64,000 nucleotides of DNA. Source: Psilocybe azurescens. Its lineage: Eukaryota > Basidiomycota > Agaricomycetes > Agaricales > Agrocybaceae. The stretch is taken from assembly GCA_023853785.1 (NCBI GenBank), contig JAJIRX010000160.1:1-64000 (forward strand), read 5' to 3'. Positions 20,385 to 33,215 of this stretch are shown here, piece by piece. Every line of letters begins with the position of its first letter. Position 1 is the stretch's first letter. A program made the translations under genes and the position numbers. The notes beneath the pieces are model-generated. The model was not told the origin of the DNA, did not search any database, and was given only the letters and a program-made list of their open reading frames with translations.

Positions 20385-22408
20385 ATGGCAATTGCGATGA
20401 GCCCTCATATTCCCTCTGTCGGCACTCGCTTCAGCCTCAATAACGATATTGGAACTATCAGATACACAGGCACAGTTGACAACACTCCAGGCATCTGGCT
20501 CGGTGTTGAGTGGGACAACCCAGATCGCGGTAAACATGATGGCCATAAGGATGGCAAAAATATTTCTCCTGTCGGTAAGTGGTCCTGCCATTCTTTCATC
20601 GTGGCCCTAATAAACGGTGCTTGCATGTAGTTTCCGAACATCAGGGTCGTTCATCAGGCCGAATCCGCACATTGTTTATGGTGTATCGTTTCTTGGTGCT
20701 CTGACAGCGAAATATATTGAAGCCTTACATGGATCTGACGAGATAGTTACTCTCGGATCTTCTCAAGGTGCTATCCAAATCACCGCTGTATCCCTGGACA
20801 AAATCAGAGAAAAGTTCTCTCGGTTGGACCGTTTGCGTGAAGTCAGCTTAGACAAAGCCAATGTCGTGAAGGGAGATCCTCCAGCTAATATCACAAAAAG
20901 CTGTCCTAGTGAGCTCACATGCCATCTATCTCAGAATCAGCTGTTGAGCGTTGGAAAGACGTCCGTGGATTGGATCTCTCCCAGAATCTGCTGCCCAACT
21001 GGGAAACAGTGGCAGAAATTACCAGCTCCTTGTCTCTTCTCGAGAGACTATCCCTAAAGTAAGTGGTGCGAGTTTTACATGCCATTCTCAAATTAGATCT
21101 CCAGGATAGTCGGAATCGTCTTCAGATGCCCTTGAATTATGATCGTTTGGCAATTGCTTTTCAGAAGTTGACAGAAATTCAGTTGAACGACATACTGATC
21201 AGCTGGTCTGATATGCAAAAGATAACATCCTTTATGCCACAGCTTCGGGTGATTGAAATGGGCTATAACCATCTCGCCAGACTCTGCGGCGATAAACATA
21301 CTACCATATTCAAACCCGCCGTTGAATTCCTCAATCTGGACACAAACCTATGCTCCGACTGGATTCACATTTGTGATTCTCTTGGGGAATACAATTCGTA
21401 TGTGTCATGTCCTTTGATATGCTTAATCGAATTTATCATCACCATATGTCAAGCTTACAGCGCGTTGTCTTGACTTCTAATCACATCGAAGATATCCCCT
21501 TTCCAGAGTCTTCCTTGAACTGCCTACCTGGCATTAAGTATCTCTCATTGTCGGACAATCGTATCAGCTCGTGGGAAGCCATTGATTCCTTATCCCGTTG
21601 GCTGCCTTCTCTGGAGACTCTGATGATGAATGGGAATCCGCTTATGAATGGTGAGGCAACACGTTTCTTTAATGTATTAAATATACCCTTACATTTTTGC
21701 CTTTGTGGAGATAATGAATTCGGAAAACAAATCCGGCCCTTTATGATCGCGAGAGTACCATCTCTTGTGACATTAGATGGGGCATTTGTAGGTCATAATT
21801 GAAACGTGCTACACTTAATTCGCTGAACCTCGATCTAGATATCTTTTAGGGAACGAACTGATTCTGAACTTTTTTACATGTCGACCATCATACAACAAGG
21901 AATCGTTGCAGATGACGTGAGGACGAAGGCGCACTATCACTGGCCTTCTTTATGCAAAAGTAAGTGAAACAATGATATACTTGTTACAAATACTAACAAC
22001 CTACCTCAGAGTATGGTAAACCAGATGAAGTCCAGAAGCAGCAAAATCTTCAAAATAAACTCAGTGGCCATCTTATAGGTATGACAGTTCAAACTTTTGG
22101 AAGGAACATCTCCTAAACCATTACTAGATCTTCAAGTGTATCGGTACGCCCAGTCGATGGAACAAAGTGATGATGGTTTTGCGACTGCTCCTGAAACGAC
22201 GCTCCGTGTCCTTCCTACTATGTCGTTGCGAATACTACGCTTGAAGATGTGCAAAGTACTCAAGGTTGACGCCCGTCGGACAAATATTGCACTCTGGTTG
22301 CATATGGGGAACGGAGCTCTCACAAAGCTTGACAAAGAGCACGATCTCAGAGACCTTGACTGGCTCGGTTTAGACAATGGCTCACAGATCGCATATCAGG
22401 TGCAATGA
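20385..22408 (+). CDS. Tubulin-folding cofactor E (TBCE)
   Basis: A chaperone that captures alpha-tubulin and helps assemble the tubulin heterodimer. The N-terminus has a CAP-Gly domain (GTRFSLNNDIGTIRYTG, then GIWLGVEWDNPDRGKHDGHKDG). The start of the second exon reads TSGSFIRPNP, as in TBCE. A run of leucine-rich repeats follows (for example LSLSDNRISSWEAIDSL and LDLSQNLLPNW), then a C-terminal ubiquitin-like fold (LRVLPTMSLRILRLKMCKV, ending GSQIAYQVQ). There are several introns. The exon 1/2 joint and an intron near 20900 do not phase perfectly, perhaps from run-length errors. A start at 20385 or 20397 is possible; I chose the first ATG. Confidence 0.9.
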
Positions 22409-22856
22409 TAAAGGAATGATTGAACGACATAAATAGATAACCACATTACAGGAAGGAAATGAATACTTATACCTCCAGAACTACGCAGTCGATGGAATCA
22501 AAAACTTGTGATGGCACATCATTTACGCCTTGACGCTGCAATCCGAATCCCATCTTTGATTTGGAGCCTACCTGACATAAACCATGACCGAATGATGCCC
22601 GCTTTAAAACCGTGTGGAAACCATGAGGATGCCTTAACCGTCGACCGGTACAGTTGCATGGTCTCCTCGCGACAGGCCTAGTAATGATATCGCAGATTGC
22701 TTTATGCCTCTCCGAGCGGGGTTGACCAACCAAAAGAGAAGTACACGGTCCGGGTAAACGACGATAAGACCACAAAGATCGGAGAAGTCCATAATAGAAG
22801 GAAAGAAAACCATTGGACGCCATCCGTTTTCCAGCACACGACCTTTGAAAAAATCC

Positions 22857-24320
22857 TCAACGAGACCATCCTTCACCATTCGTATGCCTTGGCCTATCCT
22901 CGTATCGATCTTCTTTGTCGTCGCGTCTTCTGTCATCTCGTCGACGATCTTGATCATCCCTACGTCGGTCATAATAATAATCAGGCCCTCTGCGGTCATC
23001 ATAGCCTCCGCGCCGGTAATCATCGTACCCTGCAGGTCTTTTATCATCAACCTCCCGTCTGGAAGGGGGTGACCTGGCTGAACGACGGTCGTCATGTTCA
23101 CCACGACGGGGGGGCGACCTTGAGCGATCACGGCGGTATCTGTCACTGCGGTCATCCCTACTGTAACGGTCGTCGCGACGATCGTCGCGGCGATCGTCAC
23201 GACGATAATTATCGGGCCCAGAGCGCTGAGGCTTTCTCTCTAAGTTTTCGCTAAACAAAACAGTATAAAGTTGGCTCACTGAGTCGTCAAGGGCGACGTG
23301 GACAGGGCGGCCTCGGAGATCTTTACCGTCGAGGTCCTTAATTGCGCGATCAGCATCCTCTCTAGAAAGGTATTCAAGTATTCTGCGACACAATAAGTAA
23401 TAAGTTCAGACAGAGTAAGACATGATATATACACACCCTTGTCCGGGAACATCACGATCAATATCAGCAAAGGAGACGCTGCCCGCATCCCGTCCGAAGT
23501 CTTTCAAGTCCTATGAGTAGTAAATGAAGGGTTAGGTCCGTGCAGGCTTTCGGTCAGGAAAGGTCATAGTCATAGCCATAGCCTAATGGAGCAGAGACAA
23601 CAGGGATAATACGCAGATATCGGTGCTTCGAACGTCAATGGTGGCGAGCATGGATCCGAGCATTGGCCAAGTGACCTATTCAACATGAGAATCAAGGGAG
23701 ATGTCATACCTGCCAGCTTGTGTCACGAGAAACGCCGGAAACAATCAGACGAATTCCAGGAGGCCTGCGAGACCGAGGAGCTCTATATAACAAAAAAGTT
23801 TAGTCCCCACTTTTTCCTCTAATTCGTTTACCATACCCATAAGCGCCTCGGTCATCGTGAACTTCGCGGCGAGGGCGACTTTCTTTCGCGAACTCGACAA
23901 CGATACTGAAAAAGAATTGGTTAAAGATTTTATTGTTATTATGAGAGCAGCAGTAACATACTTGACACCCATGAAGGGTTTGCCGTTGAAGTTATGTACA
24001 GCGTCTTCAGCATCCTTGAAGAAATAGTAAGGATGTCTTAACTCTTGGTGAGGGAAATGGGTATAGCCACCTTCGCATTTTCGAATTCAACAAACCCGAA
24101 ACCTGACCAAGCATTTTGTGAACATAAGTATTTTAAAGTTGGGCAGTTCGAACCCACCGGTCATGACACGACAATCGATAATACGACCATAACCGTCGAA
24201 AAATTTGGAGACATCCTCGGAACGAGCATCGGTGGGGAGTCCTATAGGAAATCAATAAGGGACTAAGGTGGTCACAATATGGGGAAAGGGCATACTGCCA
24301 AGATAAAGACGTCTAGACAT
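22857..24320 (-). CDS. SR-family splicing factor (RRM, pseudo-RRM, RS domain)
   Basis: Binds exonic enhancers in pre-mRNA and recruits spliceosome components. The start is MSRRLYLG at 24320, and the first intron follows within ten codons. RRM1 reads DVSKFFDGYGRIIDCRV, then GFGFVEFENAK. The second domain has the SWQDLKD heptapeptide (near 23490) that defines the pseudo-RRM of SRSF1/4/5/6-type proteins. The C-terminal ~115 residues are an RS/RD domain with RDD and RDR repeats ending NGEGWSR. The repeats read as long antisense ORFs on the plus strand; these are shadows. Its 3' end converges on TBCE. Confidence 0.93.
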
Positions 24321-24513
24321 TGTGGTTAGAGAGTGAGGTGCAAGATGGTAAAGTGGGATTCAACTTGCTCTTCATCTGAGTTTCAATTTCAACACACATG
24401 CATCAAAACGTCTTCTCAGGGCACGGACCACCCCATAACCTTCATTGTTCATAAGTCAGAAGCTAAAGCATATGAATTACGTATGTAGAATGATAATAAG
24501 AGTTACATGTAAA

Positions 24514-26504
24514 CTAATGTTGAGACCAATCGATAGAATTTATGTCAACCCCTTCCTGCACCATCTCCCAGAGAGGGCTGCAAGTTTGATAAGCACCAAT
24601 CAGTACAACAGAGAAAAAGACGCAAACCTCATTTCACGAAGTTTGTGTACGGTCCTGATGATGTGTGCGACCACAAAATCAACTTCTGCTTCTGTGGTGA
24701 AACGACCAATACCAAAGCGAAGTGATGAATGAGCCATATCTTCGGCCGCACCTTGAAACAAGACTGTGAGCCATCACATTTGTAACTATTGCAAGAAACA
24801 GCATACCAAGAGCTCGGAGGACGTAGGAGGGCTCCAATGAGGCTGAAGTGCAAGCACTGCCAGACGATAGTGCAATATCCTAGAAACCAATAAGAAATGG
24901 AATATACAAGATTCAAATAACCACCCTTACCTTCAAGGCCATTAACAAACTTTCACCTTCAACATATGAAAAACTGAGGTTGACACATCCCGGATATCCG
25001 TTAGGATCTCCGTTCCTCACGACATACTCGACTTGGGCATCGATTTTACTGATGAGACGATCCGAAAGCGTTTTAATGTGCGCATGATCCCTCTAGAAAT
25101 AATAACGCAAAGGTTAGCTAAGTGGCTACTAATGGGCAGTTCATCAGAATCAGCACCCCTGCACAAAATTCACGGCTAAGCTGGTCTGTGGAAGCATGGA
25201 ACTGCTCGCACATTTACCACCTAGCTCGACGCATTCGCGTCATTCAAACGCAGGTGTTCATCATATGGGGGTGATAAAAATTGGAAACTTACGGCCATCT
25301 CTTTTTTGTGCGAGTCGAGCAGCTTCACCTAAACCAACAACTAAAGCTGTGGGAACGGTGCCACTGCGCAACCCGCGCTCTTGCCCTCCCCGCTAAGGAT
25401 CGGTTCCAACCTCACTCGGGGCCTACGCCTAACGTAACAAGCACCGACTCCTTTGGGTCCGTATAACTTGTGCCCAGAGATGCTCATTAAATCAATGTTC
25501 ATCTCATTAACATCCAAGGGTATTTTTCCAACAGCTTGTGCAGCGTCTGTATGGAAATAGATACCCCGATGCTTTCGAAGAAGTGCACCGATCTCTTTCA
25601 GAGGTTGGATGACACCCGTTTCGTTGTTCACGGCCATGATCGATACAAGAGATGTCGTAGGTTTGATAGCGGCTTCAAGTTCTTCTAAGGAAATGAGGCC
25701 ATTTTTTGAACAGGAAGATATGTGATTTCGAAGCCTTCTTCGCCAAGCTTCCTGCATGAGTCCAGGACACATTTATGCTCCTGGTTTCGAGAGTCAGTCC
25801 CACCTTTTGTAGAGATTGGACATGTTTACCGTCTGTGTTGTAATGACATGGCGCTTCTTGTCTTTGTGGAATCGAGCTACTCCTTTGATAGACATGTTGT
25901 TGGATTCCGTGGCTCCTGAAGTAAGCACGATATCCTTTGCGTCTGCACCAATCAAACAGGCAACATGCTGGGAGACGAACTGTTTAGAACCCTATTGTTA
26001 TTCAAACATACAAATGACATACTTTCCGGGCATCCTCGACGCCTTGTTCCGCTTCCCAACCGTATGCGTGAGTTCGACTATGTGGATTACCATATTGATC
26101 TGTCAGGTAAGGCAGCATAGTATCAAGCACTCTTGGATCCACTGGAGTAGTTGCCTAAATCAAGGTCAAAGGGCATACGGGCTGCAACAGTTATAATGCC
26201 AAACCTGCATGTCCAGGTAAATCGGTCGTGTTTTGGCCTCTACCGACCCTTCGCGAAGCGGGGCATCGAGCTTAAATCCGAGCATATCTGGAAACAAAGT
26301 TAGCTAATAGACACGAGACATACAGTGGCATATCACACCTGGCCTGGGTGCAAAGTGGTTGTCGTCTTGATATGTTGAAGGTACATCCACCACACTTGCT
26401 CTGTCGGCCCCAGAAGGTTGAACAAAAGTGCGACAACTGCTAACAGTCGATACAGTTGACGCAATTGACCTCCTGGAAACTGTCCGGGATATTCTAGATA
26501 GCAT
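24514..26504 (-). CDS. NFS1: Cysteine desulfurase NFS1, mitochondrial
   Basis: A PLP enzyme that takes sulfur from cysteine for iron-sulfur cluster assembly with ISCU and Isd11. The N-terminus [17 protein letters not shown] is an Arg/Ser-rich mitochondrial presequence. Conserved blocks are [41 protein letters not shown], the PLP-lysine motif [13 protein letters not shown] and the mobile active-site Cys loop [14 protein letters not shown]. The protein ends [21 protein letters not shown], essentially the full family length. Two one-base run errors occur: a missing G at the C run 25388-25391 (breaks the GGGQE segment) and an extra A at the T run 25302-25307. In an essential gene, these are almost certainly sequence errors. 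Confidence 0.96.
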
Positions 26505-27848
26505 GACGAGGGTCGAGAGAGAGGATGATAATTAGAAGGATGACGGGAGGATGTGGAAGCCCGGAAGGAATTGTTGTACTAAGCCTGATTAACAGAGTAA
26601 AAATCCCTGAGATCCTGTCGCCGAATGACGAGGGGCCTTTGCCGAAGAGCCGAGTATTCAATTATTTCACGTGACCTTAACTTCTCTGTTCCCACGCGCC
26701 TAGGGTTTTGGATTGGAATTGACGGGGCAAAAGCCGGCGGTTTTTACGGTGGGAATTACATCATATGACGCTCTCAGCGAGCGCGACGCGCTTAGGCCCG
26801 TCTCTATTCAAATTAGGAGGACGCGCGCTAGACTCCTGAAGAAAAAGAGCATAAGTATGATGCATGGATACTTAATATTTGTGCTTTATATACCGCAATT
26901 ACAGGATATAGCTTGACTCAAGAGACCATAATACATCACAGGTGACGTAAGTATCATTTGCTCAACTTGATTTGCTTTGAAAGTTGAAAGTGAAGGCAGG
27001 CAAGCTGCATCCAAGCGGTGCAGAAGCGTCACTAATAATGACAGTCATTACTTTCCATGGCCATAGAGTAAACTCACATTATATCTTGTAGTGCTGGGGC
27101 CTGGTCCAAAGTTGGTCCTAATGAATGTTTTTAAAGTCAACACAGAAAAAAATCATCTCTTGACTTAACTATAACAACACATCCGTCATAAAAGGGTACG
27201 TTCCAGCGACGTCTCAGGTCCGTCCAAATCAAGTACACACTCTTTGTAAATCTAATGTACACACTACATGCTCCTAAAGTCGCAGACATTTCTACATGCA
27301 AGCTAAATATTTAACATCACTCTACAAATTGAGCTATAAGAAGGAATGGATAATAAAATGAGGCCAGGAGCTGTGTTGTTGTAGTACGAATGGATACCGG
27401 AAAATGCCGCCATAGTTTCCCGGAGTTTGCACGGTCAATATCCATTTCCCGAATGCACTCGGGGCCCCCGGGTGTCACTGGTTAGCGCTTAGCCAACACT
27501 TAGCGGCCTATCTACTTTGAAATCGAACCTATTCAAAACATGTTGGTTACTTGTTTTAACCTGCTCTATCTAGTAGGGACTTTAATAATAATGCTCACTC
27601 CCGGACACATTGAGATCTTCCAAAAATCGTTTCAATTTTGCCAGCTTCTGTAGAATTTTTATACATAATACATCTTTCAACTTGTTCGGGATTTGTATTA
27701 TGCTCGTTCGAACGTTCAGAATATGTTTCATTGGTACCGGCTTTTTTACAACGGTTCCCATGTTATACTATTACTTTATCCTATCAATCACATCCCAGCA
27801 GGATCAAGATCTCAAAAGGATTTTTAGGATGAGAGTATGTTTGTGAGC
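26505..27848. other. Intergenic region, ~1.3 kb
   Basis: Lies between the NFS1 start and the cellobiohydrolase 3' end (tandem, minus strand). It includes the NFS1 promoter. No ORF shows coding character, and no repeat, tRNA or transposon end was recognised. Confidence 0.55.
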
Positions 27849-29640
27849 TTATAGAGCCGGACTGGCATTCTTGACCAAGGTTGCGAAGTAATCCTGGCCG
27901 AACACAGAACATTAGTACTTGAACCTCAAGTATGACAATTGGACAAACCTGGAACCAAGTACCAGCTTCAGGTGCTGGCTGGGCGGCATCACTTTCGAGC
28001 ATATATCGTTAGATTCGACTATGAAACTAGCACAACGAGTAACTTACGATTGACCGCAGTGTGCGTCATATCTGGGGGATGAGCTGTTCGAAGTTCCGTC
28101 GCATTCACCTCCAGGCTTGACCCAAACAATTGAATCAATGAGGCTGGAGCCTGTGTTGAGAGTGGGACGAGTTCCAAAACCGGCGCCCTTGACGTTGCAC
28201 CAGTCACCCCACTGTGATCGAATGTTCTGGACACCGGAGCGTCCCTGGTCAACAATGAAGTGGGCAGGGAAACCTTGAGAGCTGAGCATGGGAGCAAGGG
28301 CCTGTGTTAATGAATATGGTCAGTTTTCACTTTTATTGGATTGCAGTTACTGCGTACGTTGATGTAGTGGAGTTCATCGTAGTTGCTGTTTCCTTGTGTG
28401 ATCGGGTCTGGGGAGGAGGCAGCTGCAATAATTGTCAATATTATATTCTCGCTGCTGTATAAGGGGTCTTACAGAGGGCGTTGTAGTTCGCAACGTTGGT
28501 AGCCAGTCCTCGCACAAACTTGGGAGAGCCAGCAGCCGTGTATAGACTCGCAAACAATTGGGCAGCCGGGGCCAAGTTGGCAGACCATCCGAGCCATCCG
28601 GCATGGCCAGCATCGAGATACATGTAAACACCGACAGTGTTGAGTTGTTGCATGGCGTAAGTAACGCCGGCCTTGTAAGCAGTCTGAGCGTTGGCACACT
28701 TCGCGACATTAAGGTTGGTGACCAAGTTTGCCAACGAGTCAGGCTCGATGACAGCAACGACACGGACATCCGGGTATTCTGGGATATACAAGTGGTGAGG
28801 CTACTGTGTTCCACATAAAGAATGAATTGTATAACATACGTTTGATTTGAGCAACAAGTTGGTCGATGTATTGTTTGTAATTAGCAAGACCATTGTTGGC
28901 GATTGAGAATTCTCCGTTGGATGCAAGAGCAGCGCAGTCACGGTCTGGGAGATCGTAGACTACAATCTGGACCAAGGCCTTGGTGCCAGCAGCTTTTGCT
29001 TGTGAACTAGCATCAGCCAGGTAGGTGCCCAATTGAGGTGTCTTCGCGATAACATCAAACCAGGTGAATGTTGGGACCTTGGCAACAGACAATGCTTTGG
29101 CTTTCTGAGTGGAGTCACTGATGAGGGCAGCAGCAGCGGTGATCTCGTCAGCATAATAGGGCGAGAGATAGATCTTTTCAGGTGTGAGCATACATCACTA
29201 ATACTAGATCGCGCTTAACTCACGCTATATCCTGTGAAAGGGTTTCCGGCATCTGGGGTAGTAGTGGGAGTGGTTGACCCTCCACCGCTAGTGGTGGTTG
29301 GCTTGATCGTGGTGGTTGGATTCACGGTACTGGCGGGAGTAGACGAAGGACTTGCTGCACCGGGTCTACAGATTTGTCCGTTAGATGTAGGGATAAGACA
29401 CGCAGAAGGGAATGCCTTACAAGCACTGCGAATAGTATGGGTTTGAGACAACACAAGTTGATCCAGATGCACACGTTGTGTCACCACCTAATAGAAACCT
29501 TATAAGCAAAATTTAGCGCGAGATGACTGCCGTAACTTACTCCATCCTTGACCTCCACATTGGCCGTAGACGGGGCTCACTGCCTCAACAAAGGCGGGGA
29601 TCAGAGAGGCCAAAGATAGTAAGGCGGCAAACTTCAACAT
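27849..29640 (-). CDS. Secreted cellobiohydrolase, CBM1-GH6 (Cel6A type)
   Basis: An inverting exoglucanase that releases cellobiose from the non-reducing ends of cellulose. The signal peptide MLKFAALLSLASLIPAFVEA is followed by a fungal cellulose-binding module (YGQCGGQGWSG, then TTCASGSTCVV and YYSQCLP, split by introns). A Thr/Pro/Ser linker follows, then the GH6 domain. The domain shows VVYDLPDRDCAALASNGE (general acid Asp), VAVIEPDSLANLVTN, GVYMYLDAGHAGWLGW, VDQGRSGVQNIRSQWGDWCN and WVKPGGECDGTS (second conserved Asp region). It ends YFATLVKNASPAL. About seven introns are present, all of ordinary size. No frame problems were seen. Likely induced by cellulose, but no regulator site can be named. 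Confidence 0.97.
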
Positions 29641-31051
29641 TTTTGGTTGAAATCTTTTGGGGGACAGTTAAGTTCTGAGGGCACTCATCGCATTAGGTCG
29701 CAGTTATATAGCATTTCGTTTCGTCGCCTAACGTTCTTCATTCCGGTGTTGAGCCGACAGAGACTCTATGGAAGGAAGTCGGAGCCCATGAGGAACTCAG
29801 AGGAGTAATAAACCTCATGAATCACAAGACGAGATTCATCCGATGAAGGTCGAAACCACGGGAACTAGGGCAATAGGAGGTTACAGCATTGTCGCGCGTC
29901 TTTAGTGGCGAACGGGACAACGTCGGACACGTAGGAACAAGGTGGGTAGCCTAGTCACAGCTTAGATAAGGAGATCCTGCCCATAAGACTGTTCGATATG
30001 CAGAGAGCAGCTTGTTCCACCACTGGAATAGTCCCGGTAAAATCGCGTGGTAAGTAGACAAGTCATAATACTGCGTCCGGACAAGGATTCAAGCTGTGGA
30101 GCCTAGAAAGATCATGATCACCTGAAATTATATCGTCACGTTCAAGGCTAAGAAAAACATTGGATTCCAGATGTATCTATGAAGGGGAGACAGCTTGAGG
30201 GGTATGCTTGTGATCTTGCCATACCGGACCTTTCTAAGTATTCTCACCGTAAAGTCACCTGCCAGTTGCTGTTGACTGGTGACCGGCACCAGTACCAGCT
30301 GCTCTTCAGAAATGCCATTTGACTCGGAAGATGTCGAGTTCGGTGACGAGACAAGATTGTGCGGTTGTGCGAATAAAGGTTATGGAAAGGAAAGCAGAAA
30401 CAGCATAAACTTCAACGCACATGTAAACCAAGTCACTGCTAAGTTTTAGGATCGCTTGAGTTGACCCGGTGAACTCCCTCCCATGTGAAGGCGACCACTG
30501 GCAGTAATTTGATAAATTATATGCTACGATGAAAGGAGCTTCGGGGACGGTGTCAATTCGAAGATAACGGGGATTTGAACTTTGAAGCGAAACAAAATAG
30601 AACCGCGCCCTATGGTATCGGACTCCAAACAAATGCATGCATTGTTACCGAAGGGATGGTCCTCTCATGGGTAATTTTATGCTTTCCTAACCTCGGACTT
30701 AAAAAGGAGTTACAAGCAAAGATACTGTTTAAGCCTTGCACGAACATTCTCTCCTGGTGTCTTGCAACAAATTTGAAGGAATAGATAAAGAAATTGCCAA
30801 CACGTAACGCCGTCCATTAATCGGAATAGCCGTATTTTTTATATATTTTCCGGGGCTTGACCGAAGTATCAACATGCGGGAGAGGTATGCTTCCTAAAAT
30901 GATGATGATGGCGTCCGTGTAAGTCAAAATAAGGACTGATCGTCTTCATGTTGGTCCATAGTCCATTCTCTTCTTCGGAACCCAAAGGCCTGAGCTCCAA
31001 GAGCCAAGTTATCAACGAAATGAATATTGTAAAAAATCAGTATACCCTATA
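29641..31051. other. Intergenic region, ~1.4 kb
   Basis: Upstream of the cellobiohydrolase, so it contains its promoter. No credible gene or element is visible. The distance to the next gene (NECAP, 3' end at 31052) is longer than usual here, in line with a regulated promoter. Confidence 0.5.
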
Positions 31052-31968
31052 TCAAACGTTGCGCCGCTTATTTGCACTAGGAGGCGGTGGGAGAAGGGGA
31101 ATAGAGGCAACGCCGGACGTTGTAGAAGACGAAGATGAAGCGGAATTTCCAAGCAGGCTACTTCCTGGGTTTGGCTTTGGACGACCTGGGATTGAAATCG
31201 AGAAGGTTTGCCCTTCCTTCAGACTGTAGTCTTTCTTCGGTCCAACAGGGTTATGAGGAGAGGATCCGTCGTTCGAGTCCGATGGCGGATTCAAAGCCGC
31301 TCTCTTGCGTCTAATTACTGATTAACGACACTGAAAATTTGAAGTGAATAGTTATGATTCATACTTTGAATAATCTTGAAGAGCGACGTCTTAGATATTG
31401 AATTGGATGTGAGCTTTAGAGAGTAGGCCATGTCAACAAGAATACCCACTGAAGTCAAAGCTGTCACTACGTTCGGCGAAGCCAAGGCCTATGTATGCTT
31501 TCTTGCCAGCATCCTCCACACGGATGACAAAGTAACGGGAGGAATCCAATACGGCCTCAACAGAGGGTCGTAAGGGATCGTACTCTGCTCTAGCAAATAC
31601 TAGTAGACGTCAAGATAGAGCAACAAAAGTCTGGCAGGAGCCCTACATTCTCCTAAACCCGAGGAAGTAAGATAAGCACGCCACGGATGTTGGTAGGAAC
31701 CACAGGACGCACCTGTCTGCGAATCCTCCAAGTTCAGTGCAGCACCTGCGGAATTCTCGACGATACGAAGTCTCCCCCTTCCACAGGGGGTTGGCCAGAT
31801 CACCCCAATCATTGGCACGATATCCTTCGTTTGCATTCAAAGGGGGTATTTTATAAACTGGACGAACAATGGTATGGGGACACGCTTGAGAACGATCATT
31901 CGAAGAGATATACCAGATATTTCCCTCGCAATATATAAGATAGAGTCGATATCTTCTTCAATGTCCAT
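31052..31968 (-). CDS. NECAP-family endocytic adaptor protein
   Basis: A clathrin/AP-2-associated protein acting in endocytosis. Start [16 protein letters not shown] at 31968, with a first intron after EIS. The PH-like NECAP fold then reads [65 protein letters not shown] and ALQDY. A low-complexity Ser/Pro tail holds [14 protein letters not shown] and ends SANKRRNV. An in-frame ATG at 32019 would add 17 residues. One extra C in the run 31774-31778 breaks the RLRI segment and is probably a sequence error. Divergent from CSN8 with 178 bp between starts. Confidence 0.9.
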
Positions 31969-32146
31969 TGCACTAAGACTCAGAGATGCAGGCCCCGGCG
32001 CAGGAGCAGATGGTCGCAAGGGAAAGAGATGTGATAACGTGACCAGCTACTTAGTACTTAAGGCTTTATGATTGAATGAACATCATCTGTATACTTGCCT
32101 TTCATCATCTACAAGACTGCTAACAACCCTACAAAATTCAGAAATC

Positions 32147-33215
32147 ATGGTAAATGGTCCACCCACTCCTCCTGCAACTACCCCCGCAGAACTCCATGAT
32201 GAAGCCCGAGCTTCTATCCCCTTGGACTATTCCAGTGCCCCAATATCCGTGCCAACTACATCACACCCCAGTCCTGAAGTCTACCAGAACGCCATACCAC
32301 TCATGTCTGAGGCAATCGCACGAGATGATTATTCACGATTGGTCCACATCGCTGAACGAACCGATACCTCCGTATGCGTTTTCTACTGCTTCACCCGTCG
32401 TAATGTCGGAACTGATTCGTTTGGCCCTATAATTCAAGTGTACAAACGAACGTCATCAGTCGCGCCTACTTATTATTGCCCCATTGGTCCTTGGCCATCT
32501 TATTCTTGACGATCTGTGAGTCAACGCATGATTCCTGTGGTATGATCTCGAGATCTCAACCAGGCCTCATGTATCGCAGAACGCCCGCTCGCTATGCTCT
32601 CCTTAGGTTGCCAGACAATCTCGCTTCTCTTCCTCTCTCGCGAGCTCTGTCTGCACTTGTAACAGCGACAGTAAATAGGCAGCATTCCGCTGTTTATGAT
32701 CACGCAAACACATTGAACACTGTTGTATCGCATCCCGATTTCACCGACAAAGAGTTGGCTGGAGTTATCTCACAATTGCTTTCTGTATTCATAGGTGAAT
32801 ATTCCACTAGAGATTTAAGCTACTCCTACTGAAATGACACATCTAGATACTTTTCGACAAAGAACATTCGCATTATTGTCCAAGGCATACACATCCTTAC
32901 CACTGTCCCTGGCATGCATCTACCTTGCTTTGCCTGCGGAGCAAGTAATCGACGGTGGGCATTTATCTCCTTGACGTTGCGATAGACGCTTATTCCCAAA
33001 TAGCGGCTCAAAAACATTCGTGGTCGTATGACTTCTCTGGGCAAATTCTGAACCCCGTAAAAGGTCCTGATATAAGCTTGCAAAGTGCGTCAACTTCTTT
33101 GAGTAAGTTGCCTAAACTTGTCTTTGTTGGTTGTGGTTTGATTGTGTTTTCAGGTTTTTCATCCTTGACCACCTTTGGGTTGGTATCAGACAGTGTGGCA
33201 AAGTTGGAAGGTTGA
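32147..33215 (+). CDS. COP9 signalosome subunit 8-like protein (PCI-type CSN8 fold)
   Basis: Probable small subunit of the COP9 signalosome, which removes Nedd8 from cullins. The start MVNGPPTPPATTP leads a short Pro-rich tail. The body has the all-helical CSN8/PSMD8/EIF3K-type sequence: LPDNLASLPLSRALSALV, YDHANTLNTVVSHPDF, LAGVISQLLSVF, FRQRTFALLSKAYTSLPLSLA, then AFISLDVAIDAYSQIA. The last exon gives SFSSLTTFGLVSDSVAKLEG. Four or five introns are present. CSN8 is preferred over Rpn12 or EIF3K by size and by the LPLSLA/AIYLALP-like block, but this choice is inferred. Its 3' end overlaps the convergent gene by about 30 nt. Confidence 0.75.

Noticed and set aside
20880..20970. 26 nt intron in TBCE
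   Set aside because: GT and AG ends exist, but the size is below any plausible spliceosomal intron here; a longer intron or a run error is likelier.
22697..23254. Long plus-strand ORF rich in His/Asp/Arg antisense to the SR protein
   Set aside because: It is the mirror of the RS-repeat codons on the minus strand, where RRM motifs and SWQDLKD prove the true gene.
27455..27530. GC-rich near-palindrome (GGGGCCCCCGGG) as a regulatory element
   Set aside because: Short, imperfect and without supporting context.
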